Shown: in pieces, positions 1 through 8,274 of the stretch
Layout: each line of letters opens with the position of its first letter
Numbering within the stretch: position 1 is the first letter of the stretch
Source: AB-137-C09 sp964645625
GTDB lineage: Bacteria; Pseudomonadota; Zetaproteobacteria; Mariprofundales; Mariprofundaceae
Assembly: GCA_964645625.1 (NCBI GenBank)
Contig: CAZYAI010000002.1
Location: 99,610 to 163,609 of the forward strand
Length of the DNA: 64,000 nucleotides
Direction of reading: 5' to 3'
Position numbers and translations under genes: made by a program
The notes under the pieces: generated by a model
What the model saw: only the letters and a program-made list of their open reading frames with translations
Databases searched by the model: none
Told to the model about the DNA's origin: nothing

Positions 1-523
1 CATGCATGCGCGTGAGTAATGTATCTCGCGTGTCATCATCATGCACCTCGACGGTTTGCTGGGCGAGAATAGGACCACCATCCAACACTTCATCGACCAA
101 ATGCACGGTACAACCTGTAATTTTCACCCCATAACGCAAGGCATCACCCACACCGTCAGCACCAGGGAATGCTGGTAACAAGGCTGGGTGAATGTTAATA
201 ATACGCTGAGGAAAGCGTTGCACAAATGCCTCGGATACAATGCGCATATAGCCAGCAAGTACCACCCAATGGCAGCCTGCTGCCTCAATAGCTTCGGCAC
301 AAGCACTATCAAAAGCAGCACGATCAACAAAGTCTTTGGGGTTGATGTGTAACACCTGCGCCACACCAGCTTCTTTGGCGATATGTAACGCGCCAGCATC
401 CGCTTTGTCCGACAACACCAACGCTGTTTCCACAGGGCATAACCCTGCCTTAGCTGCTTCTAAAATGGCCCGCAAATTGCTCCCAGTACCCGAAGCCAAT
501 ACTGCAATGCGTGCGTTATTCAT
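1..523 (-). CDS. purN: Phosphoribosylglycinamide formyltransferase (GAR transformylase), 3' end outside the window
   Basis: PurN transfers a formyl group from 10-formyl-THF to GAR in de novo purine synthesis. The reading frame starts with MNNARIAVLASGTGSNL, the phosphate-binding start of the family, and continues through a segment with INIHPALLPAFPGADGV, which holds the catalytic Asn/His region (N-I-H-P-A-L-L). It runs off the left edge after about 174 residues, so roughly the last 40 residues are missing. Its ATG shares one base with the purM stop (TGATG), which implies translational coupling. The order gyrB-purM-purN suggests co-transcription from upstream. The call is firm; only the 3' end is unseen. 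Confidence 0.93.
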   Translation of the reverse strand, partial: MNNARIAVLASGTGSNLRAILEAAKAGLCPVETALVLSDKADAGALHIAKEAGVAQVLHINPKDFVDRAAFDSACAEAIEAAGCHWVVLAGYMRIVSEAFVQRFPQRIINIHPALLPAFPGADGVGDALRYGVKITGCTVHLVDEVLDGGPILAQQTVEVHDDDTRDTLLTRMH

Positions 524-1587
524 CAACCGACCAACGTTACCACGGCTTCGGCTGCATCACGGCGGGTAATCGTACCGATGCGATACACTGTTTCACCCGC
601 TTGGCGCAATACTGCTTCTGCTTGCTCTACAGCAGCAGCGGGAAGAATCGCAGCAAAACCAATACCCATATTAAAGGTGCGATAGCGTTCATTGCGCGCA
701 ACATCGGCAACCTCTAGCAGGTATTCAAACACTGGCGGCACAGGCCAAGCAGAAATATCGACTGTAGCAGCGGTATCGGCTGGCAAAATGCGTTCGATAT
801 TATCAAACATGCCGCCACCAGTAATGTGGGAGTAGCCATGAACGGTAATGCCAGCCGCTTGCATCGCTTTAACCGCAGGGACATACAGACGCGTTGCTGC
901 CAAAACAGCTTCCACTGCTGGCGTACCATCACTCAATTGATCGTTTGCCCAATCATCGCCGCGTAACTCCAACAGCTTCCGAATCAAAGAAAAACCATTG
1001 GAATGAGGGCCGCTGGAAGCCAAGCCAAGAATCACATCACCTTCGGCAATCGTACTGCCATCAATCACCTGTGGACGATCAACAACACCGACGGAGAAAC
1101 CACCGATGTCATAATGACCTGGCGCATACATGCCTGGCATTTCTGCAGTTTCGCCACCAATCAGCGCGCATTCACACACGCGACAAGCTTCAGCGATGCC
1201 TTCAACGACACCAGCTAGCGTCGCTTCATCCAGCGTGCCGCTCGCCAAATAATCAAGGAAGAATAGGGGTTCTGCTGCTTGTGCTGCCATGTCATTCACA
1301 CACATAGCAACGGCATCAATACCTGCCACCGTAGGGCGATGATATTGTTGCAATAACAGCAGCTTGGTGCCCACACCATCGGTGGATGATACCAGCACAG
1401 GTTCTTGCATCGCCGAAAAATCAGCTTTGAACAACGCGCCAAAGCCGCCCAATCCACCAATCACTTCTGGCCGCATGGTTGAGGCAACAGCAGATTTAAT
1501 ACGACCAACGAAGGCATTGCCTGCGTCAATATTCACGCCAGCATCGGCGTAGCTTAAAGTCGGTTTTTTAGCAGGCATATTAGACAT
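523..1587 (-). CDS. purM: Phosphoribosylformylglycinamidine cyclo-ligase (AIR synthetase)
   Basis: PurM closes the imidazole ring (FGAM + ATP to AIR), the fifth step of purine synthesis, in the cytoplasm. The 354-residue product has the family landmarks: SYADAGVNIDAGN near the N-terminus, SSTDGVGTKLLL (about 66-77), a GGETAEMPGMY loop (about 144-154) and HITGGGMFDNI (about 253-263). Length is normal for the family. The ATG at 1587 overlaps the end of gyrB by 8 bases; an internal ATG (residue 4, MPAKK) at 1578 would avoid the overlap, so the exact start is open. It is coupled to purN by TGATG. Confidence 0.96.
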   Translation of the reverse strand: MSNMPAKKPTLSYADAGVNIDAGNAFVGRIKSAVASTMRPEVIGGLGGFGALFKADFSAMQEPVLVSSTDGVGTKLLLLQQYHRPTVAGIDAVAMCVNDMAAQAAEPLFFLDYLASGTLDEATLAGVVEGIAEACRVCECALIGGETAEMPGMYAPGHYDIGGFSVGVVDRPQVIDGSTIAEGDVILGLASSGPHSNGFSLIRKLLELRGDDWANDQLSDGTPAVEAVLAATRLYVPAVKAMQAAGITVHGYSHITGGGMFDNIERILPADTAATVDISAWPVPPVFEYLLEVADVARNERYRTFNMGIGFAAILPAAAVEQAEAVLRQAGETVYRIGTITRRDAAEAVVTLVG

Positions 1588-4000
1588 CCAAATTACGTAC
1601 TTTCAGGGCATTGTCCTGAATAAAACGGCGACGCGGCTCAACCGCATCACCCATTAACATTGAGAAAGTTTCATCCGCATTGACCACATCTTCTAGGGTC
1701 ACCTGAACAAGGGTGCGTTTGGTGGCATCCATCGTTGTTTCCCACAACTGTTCGGGATCCATTTCACCCAAACCTTTGTAACGCTGAATACCCATGCCTT
1801 TGCGCCCTTCGCGCTCGACCATCGCCATCACATCACCATAATCAGCAATCGGGTGTGATTTACCCTGCCAGTCGATATAGGCGCCGGCGGATACTTGCCC
1901 CATAAGACTTTGGCAGAGTTTACATGCTTCAGCAAACTCTGTTGTAGCAACCAAGTCACGATTCATACGGGACATTAACAAACGACCATGATCGCGGCGT
2001 TCAAACTGCACCATCAAACTACCATCATCGGCATCATCCATAATACGGTAACTCAAGGTTTCATCATCGCGTGTGGTGGCATAAAAATGCGCTTGTAATT
2101 GCTGCATCGCGGCATCAAGTTGTTCACGGTTGTGCATCATAGCACTGTTTAATTCCGTAGATTCCACCAATTTCTTGAGCACCATACCGTCCATGCGCTG
2201 GCTCAAGCGTTGTAATAAATTATTTAAGCGATGATTGCTACGCACCATATTGATTAAATGATCACCCTCTAAAGGGGAAGCATCGGGCGCACTGTAATAA
2301 GCTTTTCCTTCCACCCCTTGCTCAACCAAAAAGTCGAATAACTCTTGCTCTGAGGCGACATAACGTGCCTGCTTACCTTTGGCAACACGGTACAAGGGAG
2401 GCTGTGCAATATACAAATAACCACGCTCGATCAATTCGGGCATTTGACGGTAATAAAACGTGAGTAACAGCGTTAAAATATGTGAACCATCAACATCCGC
2501 ATCGGTCATGATAATGACTTTATGGTAACGCAACTTGCTAATATCAAAGTCTTCTTTACCAATCCCTGTACCCAAGGCGGTAATCATCGTGCCAATTTCT
2601 TGACTGGAAATCATTTTATCAAAACGTGCTTTTTCAACGTTTAAAATTTTACCTTTGAGTGGCAAAATAGCTTGAGTACGACGATCTCGACCTTGCTTGG
2701 CTGAACCGCCAGCAGAGTCCCCTTCGACCAAAAACAGTTCACTTAAGGCGGGGTCTTTTTCTTGGCAATCAGCCAATTTACCTGGCAGGCTGGCAATATC
2801 TAGCGCACCTTTACGGCGGGTTAAGTCACGTGCCTTACGCGCTGCCTCACGCGCTGTTGCTGCTTCGACACCTTTACCAACCACGCGCTTGGCATCACGC
2901 GGGTTTTCTTCCATCCATGTGTTTAAGAAGTCACTAACCAGTGACTCCACCACAGCGCGAACTTCACTGGAGACTAACTTTTCTTTGGTTTGAGAAGAGA
3001 ACTTGGGGTCAGGAACTTTCACCGACAACACAGCGGTCAAACCTTCACGACAATCGTCCCCAGACAAGCTGCCTTTATGCTTTTTGAGCATATCGTTTGC
3101 GGTAGCGTATTGGTTGATCGAACGGGTGAGAGCAGAACGCAATCCAGCCAAATGCGTACCGCCATCGCGTTGCGGAATATTATTGGTGAAACAAAACACA
3201 TGCTCTTGGTAAACATCGGTCCATTGCATCGCCAGCTCGACAACAATATCATCTTTTTCACCACTGGTTGCAATGCAAGGGACATGCAATGGTGTACGGG
3301 AGCGATTTAAATGCTCAACAAAAGCACTGATGCCACCTTCGTATTCAAAAACTTGCCGTTGATCGGTACGCTCATCATGCAACTCAATATGCACGCCACT
3401 GTTAAGGAAAGACAGTTCGCGCAAACGGGATGATAAAGTATCAAACGACATATTACGGTGAGAAAATGTTTTGAGCGATGGTAAAAAGCGTAATGCCGAA
3501 CCAGTTTTATCGGTATCACCAATAACTTTTAATGGCTCTACAGGTTCGCCAAACTCATAACGTTGAAAATGCACATGACCTTCACGGCAAATCGTCAGTT
3601 CCAAATACTCTGATAAGGCATTGACTACCGATACACCCACACCATGTAAGCCACCAGAAACCTTATAGGAATTATCGTCAAACTTACCACCAGCATGAAG
3701 CACCGTCATAATCACTTCAGCAGCAGAACGTCCTTCCTCAGGATGAATCCCTACGGGAATACCACGACCATTATCACGTACCGTTACCGAGTCATCAGAG
3801 TGCAGGATGACTTCGATTTTATCACAATACTTGGCAAGTGCTTCATCAATCGAGTTATCAACAACCTCAAAAACCATGTGATGCAAGCCAGAGCCATCAT
3901 CGGTGTCACCGATGTACATACCTGGACGTTTACGCACCGCGTCAAGACCGCGCAATACCTGGATATTGTCTGCACCATAGTCTTTTTGTTGTTCACTCAT
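1580..4000 (-). CDS. gyrB: DNA gyrase subunit B
   Basis: The ATPase subunit of DNA gyrase (GyrA2GyrB2), which introduces negative supercoils. At 806 residues it is the long form, with the roughly 170-residue insertion in the TOPRIM half seen in E. coli GyrB. Visible motifs: GHKL ATPase residues in EVVDNSIDEAL (about 46-56) and GGLHGVGVSVVNALS, the TOPRIM motif EGDSAGG (about 425-431) and the DADVDGSHI metal-binding motif (about 501-509), and a C-terminal QRYKGLGEM. A GGAG lies 8-10 bases before the ATG. A consensus DnaA box lies 37 bases upstream of the start. gyrB follows recF in the dnaN-recF-gyrB block. Confidence 0.98.
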   Translation of the reverse strand: MSEQQKDYGADNIQVLRGLDAVRKRPGMYIGDTDDGSGLHHMVFEVVDNSIDEALAKYCDKIEVILHSDDSVTVRDNGRGIPVGIHPEEGRSAAEVIMTVLHAGGKFDDNSYKVSGGLHGVGVSVVNALSEYLELTICREGHVHFQRYEFGEPVEPLKVIGDTDKTGSALRFLPSLKTFSHRNMSFDTLSSRLRELSFLNSGVHIELHDERTDQRQVFEYEGGISAFVEHLNRSRTPLHVPCIATSGEKDDIVVELAMQWTDVYQEHVFCFTNNIPQRDGGTHLAGLRSALTRSINQYATANDMLKKHKGSLSGDDCREGLTAVLSVKVPDPKFSSQTKEKLVSSEVRAVVESLVSDFLNTWMEENPRDAKRVVGKGVEAATAREAARKARDLTRRKGALDIASLPGKLADCQEKDPALSELFLVEGDSAGGSAKQGRDRRTQAILPLKGKILNVEKARFDKMISSQEIGTMITALGTGIGKEDFDISKLRYHKVIIMTDADVDGSHILTLLLTFYYRQMPELIERGYLYIAQPPLYRVAKGKQARYVASEQELFDFLVEQGVEGKAYYSAPDASPLEGDHLINMVRSNHRLNNLLQRLSQRMDGMVLKKLVESTELNSAMMHNREQLDAAMQQLQAHFYATTRDDETLSYRIMDDADDGSLMVQFERRDHGRLLMSRMNRDLVATTEFAEACKLCQSLMGQVSAGAYIDWQGKSHPIADYGDVMAMVEREGRKGMGIQRYKGLGEMDPEQLWETTMDATKRTLVQVTLEDVVNADETFSMLMGDAVEPRRRFIQDNALKVRNLDV

Positions 4001-4036
4001 TCATGCATCTCCTACTAACGGGCATGGCGTTTATTG

Positions 4037-4045
4037 TGTGGATAA
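4037..4045 (-). promoter_or_regulatory. Consensus DnaA box upstream of gyrB
   Basis: The plus strand reads TGTGGATAA, the exact reverse complement of the high-affinity DnaA box TTATCCACA. It lies in the 132-base recF-gyrB spacer, 37 bases before the gyrB start. It could be a regulatory site or an outlying part of the origin. One 9-mer can occur by chance, but its place in this gene block favours function. Confidence 0.5.
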
Positions 4046-4132
4046 CACAACTATATGAAACGACCGCACCGAATCGGCATAAGTGCGATATACTACGCAT
4101 CAAGAGCTCGAATGACTACAGAGTAATCAAAA

Positions 4133-5227
4133 TCAGCCGTTACTCGCCAACGTTAAGGTGTGAACAGGTAATCCGTTTACCTCAACATCACTGGGCGTAG
4201 TCAGCAGTACTTGCCCTGCATAATCACATAAACGCCGCAACAAACGCTGTTGCCGTGCATGGTCTAAAGCTTCTAGGCAATCATCAAGCAACAACACAGG
4301 CCAAACACCTCGCGTTTGTTGGCGCACTGCACATTCAGCCAATTTAATGGCAACGGCAGCTAATTTTTGTTGCCCACGGGAGCCGACAGAACGAATTTCT
4401 CGTCCTGCTGTTTCAATCAATAAGCGATCCGCATGTGGCCCTGTGCGACATCGTCCCAAGCGACGATCATCCACGCGTCCTGCGCGTAATTGTGCTAACC
4501 ATTGTGTTGCATCCGCTGTCACCGTGCTATGCATACGTAATTGCAAATGCCTTTCCGTCAACGTTTGTTCATTGTTTAATTGCTCATTCAAAGCTTGGCA
4601 TAGACGTAAGCGGGCAGCCATCCATTTCTGACCATATTGCGTCATTTGTAATTCCCATACATCTAACTCTTCTGCTTGAGCGTGGCGACGCAATAGCCGA
4701 CCGCGTTGCATCAACACCCGTAAATAAGCACTACGATGTTGTTGCACTGAAGGTTCGCAGGCAATGAGTAATTGATCCAACCAGCGACGACGATCAGCCG
4801 TTACACCATCAATTAAACTTCGCGCCTGAGGTGCATCCACGACTAACGGGAGAATTTCGGTTAAATCTTTACGAATAGCGACCCGTTGCCCTTGTAAAAA
4901 AGCCTGTAATTGATTGCGTTTACCTTGCAACTGAATATGCAATGGTCCATAACGATGCCAAACACCACGAACAGAAAAACTAGCACAATCCCAACGTACC
5001 AAAGCAGGATCTCGCCCCTGGCGAAAAGAACGTCCATGTGCCATTAAGCTTGCGGCTTCCAGCACACTGGTTTTACCACAACCATTATCACCGAGTAAGA
5101 TGTTCACACCTTTATGCAATGACCATGAGGCTTGTTCATGGCAACGAAAATTACTTAAAGCTAATTCTTGTAACCGTATAGTCACCGCTTTTGAACTCAT
5201 GTGACGAACATGTGAATGACGCTCCAT
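4133..5227 (-). CDS. recF: DNA replication and repair protein RecF
   Basis: RecF is an SMC/ABC-like ATPase that loads RecA at gaps with RecO and RecR. The 364-residue product has Walker A GDNGCGKTS (about 48-56), the family sequence LSNFRCHE just before it, and a C-terminal Walker B/D-loop region with LLLDDCLEALD. The start at 5227 gives a TGATG overlap with the dnaN stop, but the first ten residues (MERHSHVRHM) look non-conserved, so translation could also begin at the inner Met (MSSKAVTIRL, about 5197). Gene order and length are standard. Confidence 0.95.
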   Translation of the reverse strand: MERHSHVRHMSSKAVTIRLQELALSNFRCHEQASWSLHKGVNILLGDNGCGKTSVLEAASLMAHGRSFRQGRDPALVRWDCASFSVRGVWHRYGPLHIQLQGKRNQLQAFLQGQRVAIRKDLTEILPLVVDAPQARSLIDGVTADRRRWLDQLLIACEPSVQQHRSAYLRVLMQRGRLLRRHAQAEELDVWELQMTQYGQKWMAARLRLCQALNEQLNNEQTLTERHLQLRMHSTVTADATQWLAQLRAGRVDDRRLGRCRTGPHADRLLIETAGREIRSVGSRGQQKLAAVAIKLAECAVRQQTRGVWPVLLLDDCLEALDHARQQRLLRRLCDYAGQVLLTTPSDVEVNGLPVHTLTLASNG

Positions 5228-6351
5228 CAGCCATCTAATCGTAATGGCATCATGATGTAATGTGTCATTTGATCATCGCGATCAATAATTTTCATGGCTG
5301 ATTCACCATTACAAAAATGAATTTGTACGAAGGAGCCTGGTAGTACCGATAATACTTCGCGTAAAAACATGCCATTAATAGCAAAACTGTAAGGACGTTC
5401 CAAAGATGCTTCTAAGGCAACATCTGCTTCCATTTGTTCTAAAGAAGATTCTTGATCGCGATTTTTGGCAGATACCTCAATGGCTTGATCCAATAAACTA
5501 AGCTTTACATCAAACGTATCTTCATTACTCACCAATAAGCAGCGGCGTAATACTTGTTCAAAGGCCGTCTTATCCAACTCTACCATATTGGGCATTTGTT
5601 GGGGTAATAAATGTTCAAAGGAAGGGAAGGAATCTTCTACAACCTTGCTGTAAAGTAGAGAGCCTGATGTTTTTAAACAAACTTGATGAGGTCCCATATG
5701 TAATTGTACTGGGTCACTTTCAGCATCACATAAGCGACGTATCTCGACCAAAGTGCGTTGTGGAATAATACATTCAGTGAACTGACTTTCCATTGTTAAA
5801 GGTAATGATGCCAATGCCATATGGAAACCATTACTGGTTCGCACACGCAAACGTTGTTCTGTTTGATCAAAAACAAATGACGCGCCTGTTAAAAACTTAC
5901 GTGTTTCATCGCTGGAAATACAAAAGACCACGGATTGAATCATTTTAACCAAAGCAAGTGGTGGTACAACAAACGTTTCTTCGATACGTAGCTCTGGTGC
6001 AGAAGGATAGGCTTCTGCACTCATGGTGTTTAACTTGAAACGAGAACGTCCACATTTAATGTGTAAAACATGTTCATCTAATGTGCATTCAACGGGGTAG
6101 CCTGATGGAAGTTCGCGAATCACTTCACATGTTTTTTTAGCTGGTACAATAATACTACCCAGCTCTTTTACTTCAGCTGATAAAGTAGAGGTAAGGTACA
6201 TGATGCTATCAGAGGCTGTTAAACGAATACCATCAGGAATAACCTCAAGTAAGATATTACTTAATATAGGATTTATTTTTTTGCGATCAACTACATTTTG
6301 ACAACGTTGAATTTGAGCAAGAAATGATGTTTGTTCAACAACAAAGTGCAT
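5227..6351 (-). CDS. dnaN: DNA polymerase III beta subunit (sliding clamp)
   Basis: The beta clamp that tethers Pol III to DNA. The 374-residue product shows the three-domain clamp pattern, with typical phrases such as NILLEVIPDGIRLTASD in domain I and a C-terminal ending MTHYIMMPLRLDG that matches the conserved clamp tail (MPMRL-type). AAGGAG is placed 5 bases before the ATG. It is the first gene of the leftward dnaN-recF-gyrB-purM-purN block and starts at the edge of the origin-like spacer. Unusually for this block, dnaA does not precede it. Confidence 0.97.
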   Translation of the reverse strand: MHFVVEQTSFLAQIQRCQNVVDRKKINPILSNILLEVIPDGIRLTASDSIMYLTSTLSAEVKELGSIIVPAKKTCEVIRELPSGYPVECTLDEHVLHIKCGRSRFKLNTMSAEAYPSAPELRIEETFVVPPLALVKMIQSVVFCISSDETRKFLTGASFVFDQTEQRLRVRTSNGFHMALASLPLTMESQFTECIIPQRTLVEIRRLCDAESDPVQLHMGPHQVCLKTSGSLLYSKVVEDSFPSFEHLLPQQMPNMVELDKTAFEQVLRRCLLVSNEDTFDVKLSLLDQAIEVSAKNRDQESSLEQMEADVALEASLERPYSFAINGMFLREVLSVLPGSFVQIHFCNGESAMKIIDRDDQMTHYIMMPLRLDG

Positions 6352-6386
6352 AGATACTCCTTAAAGTGTTAGTTACATAAAGATTT

Positions 6387-6437
6387 ATAGTCATCATAGA
6401 CCTTGTTAATAGTGTGTATAACTACGTAAGTTATTGA
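6387..6437. repeat. Imperfect direct repeat, copy 1 (dnaN side of the origin-like spacer)
   Basis: The composite ATAGTCATCAT-(3)-CCTTGTTAAT, then 16 bases, then TAAGTTATTGA recurs at 6678-6731 with the same internal spacing. This copy ends 36 bases upstream of the dnaN start and includes the DnaA box at 6413, so it may overlap the dnaN promoter. Confidence 0.6.
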
Positions 6438-6677
6438 AATATTTAAAGGTTAAAGCACACTATGATAATGCGCAAGGTTGTGATGATAGTGTGAATAGAT
6501 TGTGAATGAAAGTTTCTTTTCTATGAGTGTTTCATTACATATGATTTATTCCCATTTTATACACAGTCTTTAAGCTGATGTAGAGCAAGTTATACAGTCA
6601 TGTGACGTTGACATATTATGGCTGAAGTCATCCTTGCTATAATAAATCACTGTGAATACATTTTTATTTTATAAATG

Positions 6678-6731
6678 ATAGTCATCATCATAGGCCTTGT
6701 TAATGATGTTAACAAAACTATAAGTTATTGA
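6678..6731. repeat. Imperfect direct repeat, copy 2
   Basis: Second copy of the composite at 6387, offset by about 291-294 bases. It reads ATAGTCATCATCATAGG followed by CCTTGTTAAT, then 16 bases, then TAAGTTATTGA. It has a 3-base insertion relative to copy 1 and lies in the most AT-rich part of the spacer. Confidence 0.6.
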
Positions 6732-6951
6732 TTAAGTTGATTTATATGGTATGTCTTTGTTGTTTAAATAAAATTCTAAAGCTGTGGATTAATTGTGTAT
6801 AAGTGTTTGGATATTCTAAGAAATCAGCGGTGATACATTTATCCGATATTTATACACAGCTTTACAACATTGTTATCTACGGCTTATTCATCTGTATGCT
6901 TGTAAGCTTATTCGTACAATTACGACATACGTATATATTTGAGAGGTTTAT

Positions 6952-7413
6952 ATGTTCTATTGTAAAGTGATGTTCATATGTTTGTTAACGGGTCTGTTTA
7001 CGGTTGTAGCACAAGCAGATGAGGTTAAGCCTGTGTTGATTCAGTGGCATCAACAAGCATGCCAATTTATTGAGGCTGAGGGGCGAGATTTAGGGTATAT
7101 CAGTACTACTGCTGCTGATTGTGTGACGATTAATGATCGCGATGCTAAACAACGATTAGCACATCGCATTCCCCTGCAACTCAAAGCAGGTCATTATCTG
7201 TTTCGCATTTATAATGATGATGTACCTTATACTTTAGGATTTTGGTTACGTGGTCAGGGCTTATCAAGATTGACCTTACCCAGTGTCTCTGGTGGCGGTA
7301 TTGAGGCTGGTAGTTTTAAGGATTATCTTATTTATTTGAAGCCTGGTAAATATTGGTATTCATGCCCATTAAACCCTACGCCTGATTACGCACTAACCGT
7401 GGTTTCACCATGA
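6952..7413 (+). CDS. Small exported protein with a cupredoxin-like C-terminus, function unknown
   Basis: A 153-residue protein with a clear signal peptide (VMFICLLTGLFTVVAQADE, cleavage likely after AQA near residue 22). The mature part is about 130 residues and ends in a segment YLKPGKYWYSCPLNPTPDY, which resembles the Pro-Gly...Tyr...Cys strand near the C-terminus of cupredoxins. I see no His or Met after this Cys in the usual ligand places, so copper binding is doubtful. GAGAGG precedes the ATG by 7 bases. It is the first gene right of the origin-like spacer. I do not recognise the family; the fold suggestion is weak. Confidence 0.7.
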   Translation: MFYCKVMFICLLTGLFTVVAQADEVKPVLIQWHQQACQFIEAEGRDLGYISTTAADCVTINDRDAKQRLAHRIPLQLKAGHYLFRIYNDDVPYTLGFWLRGQGLSRLTLPSVSGGGIEAGSFKDYLIYLKPGKYWYSCPLNPTPDYALTVVSP

Positions 7414-7455
7414 TTGAGGGTTTTTTCAGTATGGAAGATGTAAGGCATACAATCT

Positions 7456-8160
7456 ATGGGTTACACTATGTACGTTAAACGCGTACTACCTGTGGTAGGT
7501 TTAGTTGCAGTGATGGTGACGTTTTTTGTGTTTGATTTACAACACTGGTTTACATTGGATGCTTTAACATTGCACCACCATCAATTACAACAGTTTCAAA
7601 CCAATCACGCTGTGATAGCACCATTGGTTTATGTGTTGCTGTATATTGGGGTTGTCGCCTTTTCATTACCTGGTGGCACTTTGATGACGCTCGTTGGTGG
7701 TTTTTTGTTTGGTGCGTGGCAAGGATCCTTGTTGACTGTTGTTGCTGCGACTACTGGAGCAAGTCTGTTGTTTTTATTGGCAAAAACCACATGGGGAGAT
7801 GTGTTAATCAAGAAAGTTGGACCTTCTTTGCGGCAGATGCAACAAGGTTTTGCTGATAATGCCTTAAGTTATATGTTTGTGTTGCGCTTGGTTCCTGTCA
7901 TCCCTTTCTTTTTGGTCAACTTGGCACCAGCTTTTCTTGGGGTTTCTCTGCGTGTCTATGTGATAGCCACTTTTTTTGGCATTATGCCTGCAACATTTGT
8001 TTTTAGTTTAGCTGGGAGTGGTTTTGGTCAAATTTTAGAGCAGGGAGGAATGTTGACACTACAGGGTATATTAACACCACATATTGTGGCTGCACTCTTC
8101 GGTTTGGCTGGTTTGGCATTAATGCCTGTTTTTTATCGTCGTTACTTTCAGAAAAACTGA
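7456..8160 (+). CDS. TVP38/TMEM64 (DedA/VTT-fold) family inner-membrane protein
   Basis: A 234-residue integral membrane protein with about 5-6 hydrophobic segments. The family core is visible: SLPGGTLMTLVGGFLFG, then a cytoplasmic linker, FVLRLVPVIPFFLVNLAPAF, then FFGIMPATFVFSLAGSGFG. The central R-x-x-P-x-x-P-F/N-x-x motif is typical of TVP38/DedA proteins. These are now linked with lipid scrambling or transport (established for DedA relatives, not shown here). The start is uncertain: a second in-frame ATG (MYVKR) lies 12 bases on, and no strong ribosome site is seen for either. It is probably co-transcribed with the upstream exported protein. Confidence 0.85.
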   Translation: MGYTMYVKRVLPVVGLVAVMVTFFVFDLQHWFTLDALTLHHHQLQQFQTNHAVIAPLVYVLLYIGVVAFSLPGGTLMTLVGGFLFGAWQGSLLTVVAATTGASLLFLLAKTTWGDVLIKKVGPSLRQMQQGFADNALSYMFVLRLVPVIPFFLVNLAPAFLGVSLRVYVIATFFGIMPATFVFSLAGSGFGQILEQGGMLTLQGILTPHIVAALFGLAGLALMPVFYRRYFQKN

Positions 8161-8274
8161 ATGATCCTGTGTTATCAAGTCATGTTTGTTTGACAAGTCT
8201 ACTCCCTATACAAACTATTCGCTTCGTTTGCGAAAGAAAAGGTCACGTTTTGACCTAGATATGAGGGGGAAAAC

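Larger units (their letters stand above)
6352..6951. other. Candidate chromosomal replication origin (oriC) between dnaN and a divergent gene
   Basis: A 600-base AT-rich spacer without a convincing gene. It contains exact TTATACACA-type DnaA boxes at 6413-6421 (minus), 6557-6565 (plus), 6794-6802 (minus) and 6850-6858 (plus). A one-mismatch box, TGTGGATTA, is at 6783-6791, and weaker matches lie near 6590 and 6873. The stretch 6660-6780 is very AT-rich and could be the unwinding element. Genes on both sides read away from it, as expected at an origin. A 5' extended -10 (TGCTATAAT, 6635-6643) faces right. The caveat is that dnaA is not adjacent and GC skew was not calculated. Confidence 0.6.

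Noticed and set aside
894..1307. 137-codon plus-strand frame opposite purM
   Set aside because: It lies wholly antisense to a strongly conserved gene and its product, rich in His, Gln and Arg, has no recognisable features.
6608..6643. TTGACA and TATAAT as a normal promoter in the origin-like spacer
   Set aside because: The spacing is 24 bases, too long for a usual sigma-70 promoter. Only the extended -10 (TGCTATAAT) is kept as a possibility.
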